Assembly: GCA_020445745.1 (NCBI GenBank) | Contig: JAGRGB010000213.1 | Location: forward strand, 1-45,363 | DNA length: 45,363 bases | Direction: 5' to 3' | Origin: Rhodocyclaceae bacterium | Lineage (GTDB): Bacteria; Pseudomonadota; Gammaproteobacteria; Burkholderiales; Rhodocyclaceae | Shown here: in pieces, positions 29,689-40,221 of the stretch | Position numbering within the stretch: position 1 is the stretch's first letter | Layout of the letters: each line of letters opens with the position of its first letter | Translations under genes and position numbers: made by a program | Notes under the pieces: generated by a model | Seen by the model: only the letters and a program-made list of their open reading frames with translations | What the model was told of the DNA's origin: nothing | Databases searched by the model: none

Positions 29689-30186
29689 TCAGGGCAGCTC
29701 GCAGGAGCCGGTTTTCTTGCCGATGATCATCGATCGATCCTGGCTGCGGGATTGCGTCGAAAACTTGCCGGTGCAGCGGATGCCCGCGAATTTTCCGGTG
29801 CCGCCGATGAATGCCAGTTCGCCGCTGCCGCCGGGGGGAAGCCGGAAGGTCTCGTACAGCTGATCGCCATCCCCGTCGGCGTAATTGCACCCACCGCTCA
29901 TTTCGAGCACGCCGTCCGCGCGGACGACGGCGTAGGCGCACTTGCCGAACATGTTGTGCATGAAGACCCCGCCCGCGTCGTTGGTCGCGATGAAATTGCC
30001 GATGAAGGCCGCGGCAAAATCCTCCTCGCCGAGCGGCGCCACTTCACTGCTCACGACTGCCGAATAGCTCACCGAAAAGTCGAACTGCTTCGGTATTTCC
30101 TGAGCCATCGCATTTGAATCCAGGCCGGCAATGGCAGTAATGAACAGACCAGCGATCAAGGCATTTCTGATGGCCAGTGCACGCAC
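29689..30186 (-). CDS. small secreted protein of unknown function
   Basis: A 165-aa protein with a GTG start at 30186 preceded by GGGGGAGGT. A signal peptide is clear: MRALAIRNALIAGLFITAIA, then a cleavage site after the Ala of AMAQ. The mature part looks like a small beta barrel with GVFMHNMFGKCAYAVV, a Gly/Asp-rich loop NYADGDGDQLYETF and a repeat-like GTGKFAGIRCTGKFS end. This recalls secreted dirigent or allene-oxide-cyclase-like barrels, but I do not assign a function. It converges on the eCIS operon with a 232-base gap, so it is probably not part of it. A longer frame to 30360 lacks a ribosome site. Confidence 0.7.
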   Translation of the reverse strand: MRALAIRNALIAGLFITAIAGLDSNAMAQEIPKQFDFSVSYSAVVSSEVAPLGEEDFAAAFIGNFIATNDAGGVFMHNMFGKCAYAVVRADGVLEMSGGCNYADGDGDQLYETFRLPPGGSGELAFIGGTGKFAGIRCTGKFSTQSRSQDRSMIIGKKTGSCELP

Positions 30187-30640
30187 GGTGACCTCCCCCG
30201 ATTCATGTGAATGCGCCCGACTGCGGACAGATGCAGAAATTCGTCGGCCGGCCATTGACTGCGGACGGATCGGCAAGCTCGGCAAGACCTGATTCCCGAG
30301 CCCGGCCGGAGCTGCGCCGGAGATCTCGAGCCCAGTCGCCAACCCTCCCGAAGACAGCAATGCACAAGCCCGAAAAAGACCCCGACGCCTTCAAGCATAA
30401 CGTGCATTCCTGAAAAATTCACGCGCACCGCGAGCCGCTCAGCGACCCGGTGGCGCATCTTCCCGCGTCGCGGCACAAGGTGCACCGATGGGTCGTCGAG
30501 CACGGTAGGCAAATTGCCCGACGAGCCCGACGCAGTCACCTCATTCGGGTGCCGGCAATCAGCATGTCCCCGGCCTGATCGCATTTCCGCGAAACCGGAA
30601 TAGATCTGTCCGCAGCCGCCTGAATGTCTGCCAGTGTGAA
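30187..30640. other. intergenic, no gene seen
   Basis: This stretch lies upstream of the divergent secreted-protein gene and before the repeat array. All frames are short or lack start signals. I see no RNA gene, terminator or promoter that I can support. Confidence 0.5.
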
Positions 30641-31061
30641 CATTCCTGGGGTTCGGTCTAGTGAACATTCCTGGGGTTCGGTCTAGCATCGTTGAACATT
30701 CCTGGGGTTCGGTCTAGCATCGTTGCATCCGCACGATCGGGTGTGTAGTGAACATTCCTGCGACTCCTGGGGGTTCGGTCTAGCATCGTTGCATCCGCAG
30801 CATCGGGTGTGTGCCTGCGACGGTGGCGGAAGGAGGTTTCCTCACTGGGTGCCGTGAACATTCCTGGGGTTCGGTCTAGCATTCCTGGGGTTCGGTCTAG
30901 CATCGTTGCATCCGCACGATCGGGTGTGTGGCTGCAACGGTGGCGGAGTCAGGTTTCGTCACCGGGTGAGCATTCCTGGGGTTCGGTCTAGCATCGTTGC
31001 ATCCGCACGATCGGGTGTGTGGCTGCAACGGTGGCGGAGTCAGGTTTCGTCACCGTGTGGT
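30641..31061 (+). repeat. decayed tandem-repeat array, 21-bp core and 91-bp unit
   Basis: A 21-bp core beginning CATTCCTGGGGTTCGG occurs at 30641, 30666, 30697, 30753 (with a 10-base insertion), 30859, 30880 and 30971. At 30880-30970 and 30971-31061 it heads two tandem 91-bp units that are identical except for about 3 bases near their ends. The 30753 copy is a diverged full unit, and the others are truncated, some directly abutting (30859/30880). Short overlapping ORFs here merely translate the repeat. It lies between two divergent genes and is not CRISPR-like, as there are no unique spacers of constant length. Confidence 0.9.
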
Positions 31062-31314
31062 GCGGGCGACCGGCGTGGGCGAGTCGCTCCGTAGGGCCGC
31101 CGGTACGGTTCTGGAGCAAGGCAGCCGTTGGCCCGACCGTTCGTGGACGACGGCCCCAGGTGACCGGCCGCGGTCACGCGAACCATCATCCCGCGTGATT
31201 GGGCAAGCCTCGCCGTCCCGTGGCAAGCGACACGCGGGCTGATCGTCGTGTCTGCCCATCTCCGGTGATGATCGACTATCGTTCCGGGACCAACCTCACG
31301 CAGGAGCGTACGTG
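31062..31314. other. intergenic between repeat array and Doc/Fic-like gene
   Basis: No gene or clear regulatory site is visible. The CAGGAGCG just before 31315 is the likely ribosome site of the next gene. Confidence 0.45.
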
Positions 31315-31701
31315 ATGAGTTTCAGTACGGCCGAGCTGCTGGGCATCAACCTGGCGCGGGGCGGCAGGGGTTTTCGGGACGGCGCGGAGAGGCCGATGAT
31401 CGACCGCCTGGCGGTGATCAACGTGATTCCCGACCGTTTCGAGCGTGCCGCCTATCTCGCGATGGTGCTGATCGACCGGCAGCCGTTCAAGGATGCCAAC
31501 CACCGGACGACGGCCACCGCGATCGCCCGCGAACTGGGCGCACTGACGGTGCGGACCGAAGCGGAGATCGAGACCTGGCTGCGCACCGGCCACGAGCGAA
31601 ACGGTGGCCTGGGGCTCGATGTGACGATGGGGCAGGAATCCGACACCGGCCCGGTCAACACCGCCGCACGCATGGCCTTGATCCGCTTTCTCGGCGGATA
31701 G
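31315..31701 (+). CDS. Doc/Fic-like small protein with altered catalytic motif
   Basis: A 128-aa protein, the size of the Doc toxin. The segment QPFKDANHRTTATAIARELG lines up with the Doc/Fic motif HxFx(D/E)(A/G)N(K/G)R, but Gln stands where the essential His should be. Upstream, RFERAAYLAMVLIDR is the usual helix. The ATG at 31315 follows a GTG (31312) in the same frame, and CAGGAGCG lies just before. No antitoxin-like small gene is next to it. It may be an inactive family member, or one with a different activity, as in some Fic proteins that use altered motifs. The family call is moderate. Confidence 0.62.
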   Translation: MSFSTAELLGINLARGGRGFRDGAERPMIDRLAVINVIPDRFERAAYLAMVLIDRQPFKDANHRTTATAIARELGALTVRTEAEIETWLRTGHERNGGLGLDVTMGQESDTGPVNTAARMALIRFLGG

Positions 31702-31897
31702 CCGCGCCGATCCGGCGTGGGATCCGAGGCGCGTTCGATCCGTGGCGGGCCGACACCGCGCGTGGCACCCGTTCCACTGCCGCCTGCGGCAGCTTGGCCG
31801 CCCTCGGCGAGGACCATGCGCGGGTGATCCGGGAGCGCCATGGGCAGGCCGCCGGGGGCGTATCATGGACCGCGGCAAAAACGAGGGAGAGCTTGCG

Positions 31898-33319
<1,422 letters not shown>

Positions 33320-33339
33320 GCGCGCCGCGCTGTCGTTTC

Positions 33340-33359
33340 TGCCGGACCGCCGTCCGGCA
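33340..33359. promoter_or_regulatory. perfect inverted repeat, candidate activator site or terminator
   Basis: Two 8-base arms, TGCCGGAC and GTCCGGCA, flank CGCC. The centre lies about 145 bases upstream of the -24 element at 33494, a normal distance for an enhancer-binding protein site. It also begins 20 bases after the regulator stop and is followed by a weak T-rich stretch, so a terminator hairpin is an alternative. A smaller palindrome, TTTTC-CA-GAAAA, lies at 33367-33378. Confidence 0.5.
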
Positions 33360-33492
33360 TTCCGGATTTTCCAGAAAACATAATTCGATCAAACGCTTGC
33401 CGCTTGCTCGTGGATGGTCGCGTGTGCGCCGATGTGGACGCCGGCGACTGGAAAAAACTCAGATTCTGCATGAATTCAACAGGTTACAGGAC

Positions 33493-33508
33493 TGGCACGG
33501 CCCCTGCG
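33493..33508 (+). promoter_or_regulatory. sigma-54 promoter of the TRAP/CoA-transferase operon
   Basis: TGGCACG at 33493-33499 and TGCG at 33505-33508 give the invariant GG (33494-33495) and GC (33506-33507) with exactly 10 bases between them, the -24/-12 spacing. This is a near-perfect sigma-54 site. Transcription would begin near 33519, leaving a leader of about 120 bases before dctP at 33643. It fits with the sigma-54 activator encoded just upstream. Confidence 0.85.
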
Positions 33509-33642
33509 AATAGGACGCTGCGGAAACGGCGCGGAAACACGCGCCGATCGCACACCGGAACCGGAGGAGGAGGAGAGACCGTGCATCGTGCACCCGCCTT
33601 CCGTTCGGTTTTTCGAACCGTCTCGAACAGGAGGTAGTCCTG

Positions 33643-34707
33643 ATGTCACATCGCAAGCCCCGTACCCTGGCCGTGCTGGCCACCCTGCTGCTGGCCGCCG
33701 GCGCCGTCCACGCGGCCGACAAGCTGCGCTGGAAGGTGCCCAACGCCTTCCCGTCCCACCTGCCGGCCCTCGGCGACAACGTGCAGCTGGTCGCCGACAT
33801 GCTGAAGGGCGCGTCGGACGGCCAGATCCAGTTCAAGATCTTCGAGCCGGGCAACCTGGTGCCGCCCCTCGAGCTGTCCGACGCGGTCCGCGACAAGACC
33901 ATCGACGCCGGCTACACCTGGCTCGGCTACGACGCCGGCAAGATCCCCGCGGCGCCCCTGTTCTCGGCCCGTCCGTTCGGCATGGAGCCATGGGAATACA
34001 CCTCGTGGTGGTACGAGGGCGGCGGCCGCCAGCTGGCCGAGGACGTGTACGGCAAGCGCGGCATCCATCCGATCCTGTGCGGCATCACCGGCCCCGAGAC
34101 GGCCGGCTGGTTCCGCAAGGAGATCAAGTCGATGGCTGACCTGAAGGGCCTCAAGATGCGCTTCGCCGGGCTCGGCGGCGAGGTGATGCAGAAGGCCGGC
34201 GCCTCGGTGACGCTGCTGCCCGGATCGGAGATCTTCCAGGCCCTCGAGAAGGGCGCCATCGACGCCACCGAGTTCGCGATGCCGGCGGTGGACCAGAAGC
34301 TGGGTTTCGACAAGGTCGCCAAGTTCAACTACTTCCCGGGCTGGCACCAGACCTACACGGCCTTCCACCTGATCATCAACAAGCAGGTCTGGGACGGCCT
34401 GCAGCCGTCCAGCCGTGCCCTCTTCGACACCGCCTGCACCGCCGGCGTGCTGCGCAACCTGTCCAAGGGCGAGGCGATCCAGGGCGAGGTGATCCGCGGC
34501 TTCGAGGCCAAGGGCGTGACCGCCCAGAAGGTGCCGCCGGCGATGCTGAAGGAACTGAAGAAGATCTCCGCCGACGTGATGGCCGAGCAGTCGGCCCGGG
34601 ACGACGATTTCAAGCGCGTCTATGACTCGCAGGAAGCCTTCGCCAAGTCCTACCAGATCTGGAAGGGCCTGGCCTATCTGCCGCGCGACTTCGACGAGCA
34701 GCAGTAA
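33643..34707 (+). CDS. dctP: TRAP transporter substrate-binding protein
   Basis: A 354-aa periplasmic binding protein of the DctP family. The signal peptide (MSHRKPRTLAVLATLLLAAG, cleaved after VHAA) is followed by LRWKVPNAFPSHLPALGDNV. The ligand-binding helix region has MADLKGLKMRFAGLGGEVMQ, with the usual conserved Arg in KMRF. The segment GAIDATEFAMPAVDQKLGF resembles the branch that binds 2-oxo or other carboxylates (TakP-like). AGGAGG lies 8 bases before the ATG. It is the first gene of the sigma-54 operon and is followed by a strong hairpin that may raise its expression over dctQM. The substrate is unknown. Confidence 0.93.
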   Translation: MSHRKPRTLAVLATLLLAAGAVHAADKLRWKVPNAFPSHLPALGDNVQLVADMLKGASDGQIQFKIFEPGNLVPPLELSDAVRDKTIDAGYTWLGYDAGKIPAAPLFSARPFGMEPWEYTSWWYEGGGRQLAEDVYGKRGIHPILCGITGPETAGWFRKEIKSMADLKGLKMRFAGLGGEVMQKAGASVTLLPGSEIFQALEKGAIDATEFAMPAVDQKLGFDKVAKFNYFPGWHQTYTAFHLIINKQVWDGLQPSSRALFDTACTAGVLRNLSKGEAIQGEVIRGFEAKGVTAQKVPPAMLKELKKISADVMAEQSARDDDFKRVYDSQEAFAKSYQIWKGLAYLPRDFDEQQ

Positions 34708-34716
34708 TTCCCCTGC

Positions 34717-34740
34717 CGGGGGCGCCCTGCCGCGCCCCCG
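34717..34740 (+). promoter_or_regulatory. strong intercistronic hairpin after dctP
   Basis: Arms GGGGGCGC (34718-34725) and GCGCCCCC (34732-34739) pair perfectly around a 6-base loop, with one more C-G pair outside. It starts 9 bases after the dctP stop and has no T-run, so it is more likely an mRNA-stabilising or partial attenuation hairpin than a full terminator. It would allow more binding protein than membrane subunits, as in other binding-protein transporters. Confidence 0.65.
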
Positions 34741-34772
34741 CGGCATTCAAGAACCTCCTGGAGGGAGACGCC

Positions 34773-35396
34773 ATGAGCGACCGCGAATTCGAGGCGGCCG
34801 AGGCGCGTGCCGTATCGCACGAGCACCCGGACGACCTGCACTACCTGATCCACCACGCCGAGCTGCCCGACACCGGCATTTCCCGCTTCATCGACCGCGC
34901 GCTGGCGCGGCTGGGGAGCGCGATCTCCTGGGCATGGATGGCGCTGATGGCGGTGATCGTCATCAATGTCGTGATGAAGAACCTGTTCGGCGAAGGCCGG
35001 GTGGAGTTCGAGGAGATCCAGTGGCACATCTACTCGGCGCTGTTCATGCTGGGGCTGTCGGTGACCCTGGCCTCCGACGACCATGTCCGCGTCGACCTGC
35101 TGTACGCGGGGTTTTCGCTGCGCACCAAGGCGTGGATCGACCTGCTCGGCATCGTCTGCCTGCTGTTGCCCTTCCTGCTGGTGCTGATCCACTACGGCCT
35201 GCCCTTCGTCACCGACGCCTTCGCCACCGGCGAACGCTCCAGCTCGCCGGCCGGCCTGCCGCTGCGCTGGATCATCAAGAGCATGCTGGTCGCCGGCATC
35301 GCGCTGCTGGGCCTGGCCTCGCTGTCGCGGCTGTCGCGCATCGTCGCCCTGCTGTTCCTCGGCCACGCACCGCAGATCGCCAAACAGGAGGGCTGA
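34773..35396 (+). CDS. dctQ: TRAP transporter small membrane subunit
   Basis: A 207-aa DctQ-family protein with four hydrophobic segments, at about 45-70 (WAWMALMAVIVINVVMKNLF), 80-100 (YSALFMLGLSVTLAS), 120-145 and 165-190. The segment DDHVRVDLLYAGFSLRTKAW after the second helix is the family hallmark. The N-terminal 35 residues are acidic and cytoplasmic. GGAGGGAG lies just before the ATG. The dctM start follows by 4 bases. Confidence 0.92.
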   Translation: MSDREFEAAEARAVSHEHPDDLHYLIHHAELPDTGISRFIDRALARLGSAISWAWMALMAVIVINVVMKNLFGEGRVEFEEIQWHIYSALFMLGLSVTLASDDHVRVDLLYAGFSLRTKAWIDLLGIVCLLLPFLLVLIHYGLPFVTDAFATGERSSSPAGLPLRWIIKSMLVAGIALLGLASLSRLSRIVALLFLGHAPQIAKQEG

Positions 35397-35400
35397 GAGC

Positions 35401-36792
<1,392 letters not shown>

Positions 36793-36805
36793 CGGGGGAC
36801 GGAAC

Positions 36806-38734
36806 ATGCGCAATCGCATCGTCAGTGCCGCCGAGGCGGCCGAACTGATCGCCGACGGCGACACCGTCGCCACCTCCGGCTTCGTCGGCATCGGGGTTCC
36901 CGAGGCCCTGCTGGTGGCCGTCGAGGACCGTTTCCTGCGGACCGGCACACCGCGTGGGCTGAAGCTGGTGTTCGCCGCCGGCCAGGGCGACGGCGGCCAG
37001 CGCGGGCTCAACCATCTCGGCCACGAAGGGCTGATACGGCGCGCAATCGGAGGCCACTGGGGCCTGATCCCGAAGCTCGGACGGCTCGCGCTGGACGGCC
37101 GGATCGAGGCCTGGAACCTGCCCCAGGGGGTGATCTCCCACCTCTATCGCGACATCGCCGCCCGCCGGCCGGGGGTCATCAGCAAGGTCGGCCTCGGCAC
37201 CTTCGTCGATCCGCGCCTGGAGGGCGGACGGGTCAACGCGATCAGCCGCGAGGAACTGGTTTCCGTGACCCGGCTCGACGACGAGGAATACCTCTTCTAC
37301 AAGGCCTTCCCGATCGACGTGGCGCTGATCCGCGCGACCAGCGCCGACGAGCGCGGCAACCTGACGATGGAGCGCGAGGCGCTGAGCCTGGACAGCTTCG
37401 CGATGGCCAGCGCCGCGCGCAACAGCGGCGGCCTGGTGATCGCCCAGGTCGAGCGTGTAGTCGCCGCCGGCTCGCTGGACCCGCGCCAGGTGGTGGTGCC
37501 GGCGGCGCTGGTGGACGCGGTGGTGGTGGCGCCGCCCGAACAGCACCGCCAGACCTACGCCACCGCCTACTCGCCGTATTTCTCCGGCGAGGCGCGCGCA
37601 CCGCGCGCCAGCGCCGCGCCGCTCGCCCTCGACGTGCGCAAGGTCATCGCCCGCCGCTGCGCGCTGGAGCTGCCGATCAACGGCGTGGTCAATCTCGGCA
37701 TCGGCATGCCCGAGGGGGTCGCCGCGGTGGCCGACGAGGAGCGGGTGCTGGACAATCTGACGCTGACCGCGGAGCCCGGCGTGATCGGCGGCCGGCCCGC
37801 GGGCGGACTGGACTTCGGCGCCGCGGTCAATACCGACGCGATCGTCGCCCAGAACCAGCAGTTCGACTTCTACGACGGCGGCGGGCTGGACCTGGCGGTG
37901 CTCGGCATGGCCGAAGTGGACGCCGAAGGCAACGTCAACGTCAGCCGCTTCGGCGACCGCCTGGCCGGCGCCGGCGGCTTCATCAACATCAGCCAGAATG
38001 CGCGCAAGCTGGTGTTCGCCGGCACCTTCAGCGCCGGCGGCGGCGAACTGGCGATCGGCGACGGCCGGCTCTCGGTTCGGCGCGAAGGACGGGCCACCAA
38101 GTTCGTCGAGCGGGTCGGCCAGGTCACCTTCAGCGCCCGACGGGCGCTGGCCACCGGCCAGACCGTGCTCTACGTGACGGAACGGGCGGTGTTCCGCCTG
38201 ACCGCCACCGGCCTCGAGCTGGTCGAGCTGGCCCCCGGCGTCGAGCTGCAGCGTGACGTGCTCGGGCGGATGGCCTTCCGCCCGGTCGTCGGTACGCCTG
38301 CCGTGATGGACCCGGCGCTGTTCTCGACGGAACGGATTGGCCTCGCCGACCGGCTGTTCGAGCTGCGCCTGGACGACCGCTTTGCCCTGGATGCCGCCAG
38401 CCGCCGGCTGTTCATCAACTTCGACGGCCTGCGGCTGCGCACCCGGGCCGATGTGGACGCCATCCGCCGCCGGGTCGAGGCGGTGCTCGCCGACTGTAGC
38501 GAACGCGTGGACGTGATCGTGAACTACGATCGCTTCGACCTCGACCCGGAGATCGAGGCCGACTACGCGGCAATGGTGCAGCAACTGGAACAGCGCCGTT
38601 ACCGCAAGGTCTCGCGCTACACCACCGGTGCCTTCCTGAAGCTCAAGGTGGGCCGCCTGCTGGGGCCGGACGATCCGCCACCGATCTTCGAGACGCGCGC
38701 CCAGGCGCAAGCCTATCTCGAAGACGCCGACTGA
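36806..38734 (+). CDS. family I acyl-CoA transferase (acetate/propionate CoA-transferase type)
   Basis: A 642-aa one-chain CoA-transferase with both alpha and beta halves, like YdiF and propionate CoA-transferase. These enzymes move CoA from an acyl-CoA donor to a free carboxylic acid through a glutamyl-CoA intermediate. The alpha half begins with SAAEAAELIADGDTVATSGF. The catalytic Glu is E323 in the beta-half motif LTAEPGVIGG, and GIGMPEGVAAVA precedes it. Family length is usual plus about 100 residues at the C-terminus. As the last gene of the TRAP operon it probably activates the imported acid. The acid is unknown. Confidence 0.9.
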   Translation: MRNRIVSAAEAAELIADGDTVATSGFVGIGVPEALLVAVEDRFLRTGTPRGLKLVFAAGQGDGGQRGLNHLGHEGLIRRAIGGHWGLIPKLGRLALDGRIEAWNLPQGVISHLYRDIAARRPGVISKVGLGTFVDPRLEGGRVNAISREELVSVTRLDDEEYLFYKAFPIDVALIRATSADERGNLTMEREALSLDSFAMASAARNSGGLVIAQVERVVAAGSLDPRQVVVPAALVDAVVVAPPEQHRQTYATAYSPYFSGEARAPRASAAPLALDVRKVIARRCALELPINGVVNLGIGMPEGVAAVADEERVLDNLTLTAEPGVIGGRPAGGLDFGAAVNTDAIVAQNQQFDFYDGGGLDLAVLGMAEVDAEGNVNVSRFGDRLAGAGGFINISQNARKLVFAGTFSAGGGELAIGDGRLSVRREGRATKFVERVGQVTFSARRALATGQTVLYVTERAVFRLTATGLELVELAPGVELQRDVLGRMAFRPVVGTPAVMDPALFSTERIGLADRLFELRLDDRFALDAASRRLFINFDGLRLRTRADVDAIRRRVEAVLADCSERVDVIVNYDRFDLDPEIEADYAAMVQQLEQRRYRKVSRYTTGAFLKLKVGRLLGPDDPPPIFETRAQAQAYLEDAD

Positions 38735-38909
38735 GCACTGCCGCTGGCCGTCGCCTCACCCGTGGCGGCACGGCGGCGGGCTCGATCCGGGTCCTCGCGG
38801 CACGGCACGCTGCGGTACGGGGAACGCCTCCTCGACGGCGAGGGCGGCGCCCGCCAAGAAACGCTGTCACCCAGCACCGGATCGGCGCCCGCGCCGACCA
38901 TCCATCGCG

Positions 38910-39269
38910 TCACAGTTCCTGTCCGACCATGATCCTGTGGCCATCGACAGTTCGTATTGCAAACTCGCGCATACCCCACGGTTCGTCACGAACGGCCTTC
39001 AAGATTTCGGCTCCGCGAGCCTTGACTTCATCATGGTAGGACTGCGCATCGGAAACGACGAAATATGCGCAGTACGAATGGACTCCAAGATCCGACGGCG
39101 CGATCGCTTCAGGGCATTCCCCTGCCATAATTCGGGCTCCATCCCGAGTAAACATGCGCCATCCGGGGTCGCCGATCTCACGGATCTCGAAGCCGAGCAC
39201 ATCTCGATAGAAACCTGCGGACGTCTCGAGACATGGGACCGCCAGGACAAACATCGTTCGTAGAATCAT
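38910..39269 (-). CDS. glyoxalase/VOC-fold protein
   Basis: A 119-aa protein of the vicinal-oxygen-chelate superfamily. The start MILRTMFVLAVPCLETSAGF, then YRDVLGFEIREIGDPGWRMF, and the end FAIRTVDGHRIMVGQ are typical of glyoxalase/bleomycin-resistance-like proteins. The ATG at 39269 has CAGGAACG upstream; a start at 39296 would add 9 residues without such a site. Metal-binding residues cannot be set without a structure. It converges on the CoA-transferase gene with a 175-base gap. Confidence 0.83.
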   Translation of the reverse strand: MILRTMFVLAVPCLETSAGFYRDVLGFEIREIGDPGWRMFTRDGARIMAGECPEAIAPSDLGVHSYCAYFVVSDAQSYHDEVKARGAEILKAVRDEPWGMREFAIRTVDGHRIMVGQEL

Positions 39270-39976
39270 GCTCGTTCCTGTCGACAAGACAGCCATGGCG
39301 CGCGATATCGCGCCGACATTCGATTATGTTCGGAACTCCCCTGAATAGTGGCGTCCCCTGGCCCCCGGAGTTCGACAGTTAATCGCGCAACTATTTGATT
39401 TCATTGAAAGGGGTTTTGAAACGCTCCCCCACAAGTGGCTAGCTGGTGTCCAAGTGCCCGAAATCGCTGAGCTTTACGTACATGAGAGGAAGATAGCATC
39501 GACCTGGGCGCTGTCAAATTGGACGACCCAGATTACAAACGTGCCCCCACAAGCATTTTCCGAAAAATCGCCCGGAGACCCGCGGAAACACTGGAGGCGC
39601 CCACTCGAAAACGGCCCTTTTCTGGTGGCAACTGTCGAACTTCGGTGGCCCGCGGAAATGCGGGATCCGGGTCAACAAGTTGTCGACGACGATTGGGCTC
39701 TCGTCGTCGATCCTCATCGAAGCAGGGAATATCCAGAGCATACGCCGGTACCGCGACGGACGTAGTGCGTGGCCGGCGCTGGTCGGCCACGCCTGTAGCG
39801 AACTTCGCATTCGGTGACGACATGCACGCGCCGCATGCGGGGAGCATCCGACCAACGGCTGGATTTGTTCTTGTTCAGCGGCGAGATTCGACCCTAAGCT
39901 GTCAGCGGCGCTAGTTGGAAGCAGTCATTCAATCCTTGAGTTCAGGGGCTGGCTTGGGGAGTCCGCGGGATTGTTG
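39270..39976. other. intergenic, lower-GC, no convincing gene
   Basis: The GC content falls here. A + frame open from about 39380 to 39765 reads IAQLFDFIERGFETLPHKWL and then PEIAELYVHERKIAST; it looks protein-like but I do not recognise it. It could be a remnant. No RNA gene or terminator is supported. Confidence 0.35.
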
Positions 39977-40159
39977 TTACCAGCGCTTGATGAAGGTGCA
40001 CACCCGTTTATAGCTGCCCGCGTAGCCCTGTGCGTGGATCGCTTCGAACATCGCCCGGGCGGTGCGGCGATCCCGCTTTGGTCAATGCGCATCCGTCTTG
40101 AGCCACTGACCGAGCTGCTCTGCCCAGGGATCGACGTCGCCAGAGTGGAAGCGCGGCCG
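39977..40159 (-). pseudogene. IS21-family IstA transposase fragment
   Basis: Read on the - strand, one frame gives FHSGDVDPWAEQLGQWLKTD, then an in-frame TGA, then KRDRRTARAMFEAIHAQGYA and KRVCTFIKRW before a TAA. This is the N-terminal IstA segment between its two HTH-like regions. The internal stop and missing remainder show it is dead. It marks past transposition at the edge of the accessory region. Confidence 0.75.
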
Positions 40160-40221
40160 AATCAGGGGCTTTGCGGTGTCGCTGCATGATGGGAAAACCC
40201 TAACTCATTCGTGCCCCTCGC

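Noticed and set aside
29446-30117. + strand frame after the last eCIS gene
   Set aside because: It is antisense to the secreted-protein gene, which has a signal peptide and ribosome site. The + frame has neither.
30658-30903. Repeated peptide MLDRTPGM in - strand frames
   Set aside because: This is only the translation of the DNA repeat array; frame and stops vary between copies.
30641-31061. CRISPR array
   Set aside because: Intervals between repeats are not unique spacers of constant length, and no cas genes are nearby.
33602-33622. Short hairpin before dctP
   Set aside because: The stem is only about 5 bp with a loop of 5, too weak to call a riboswitch or attenuator.
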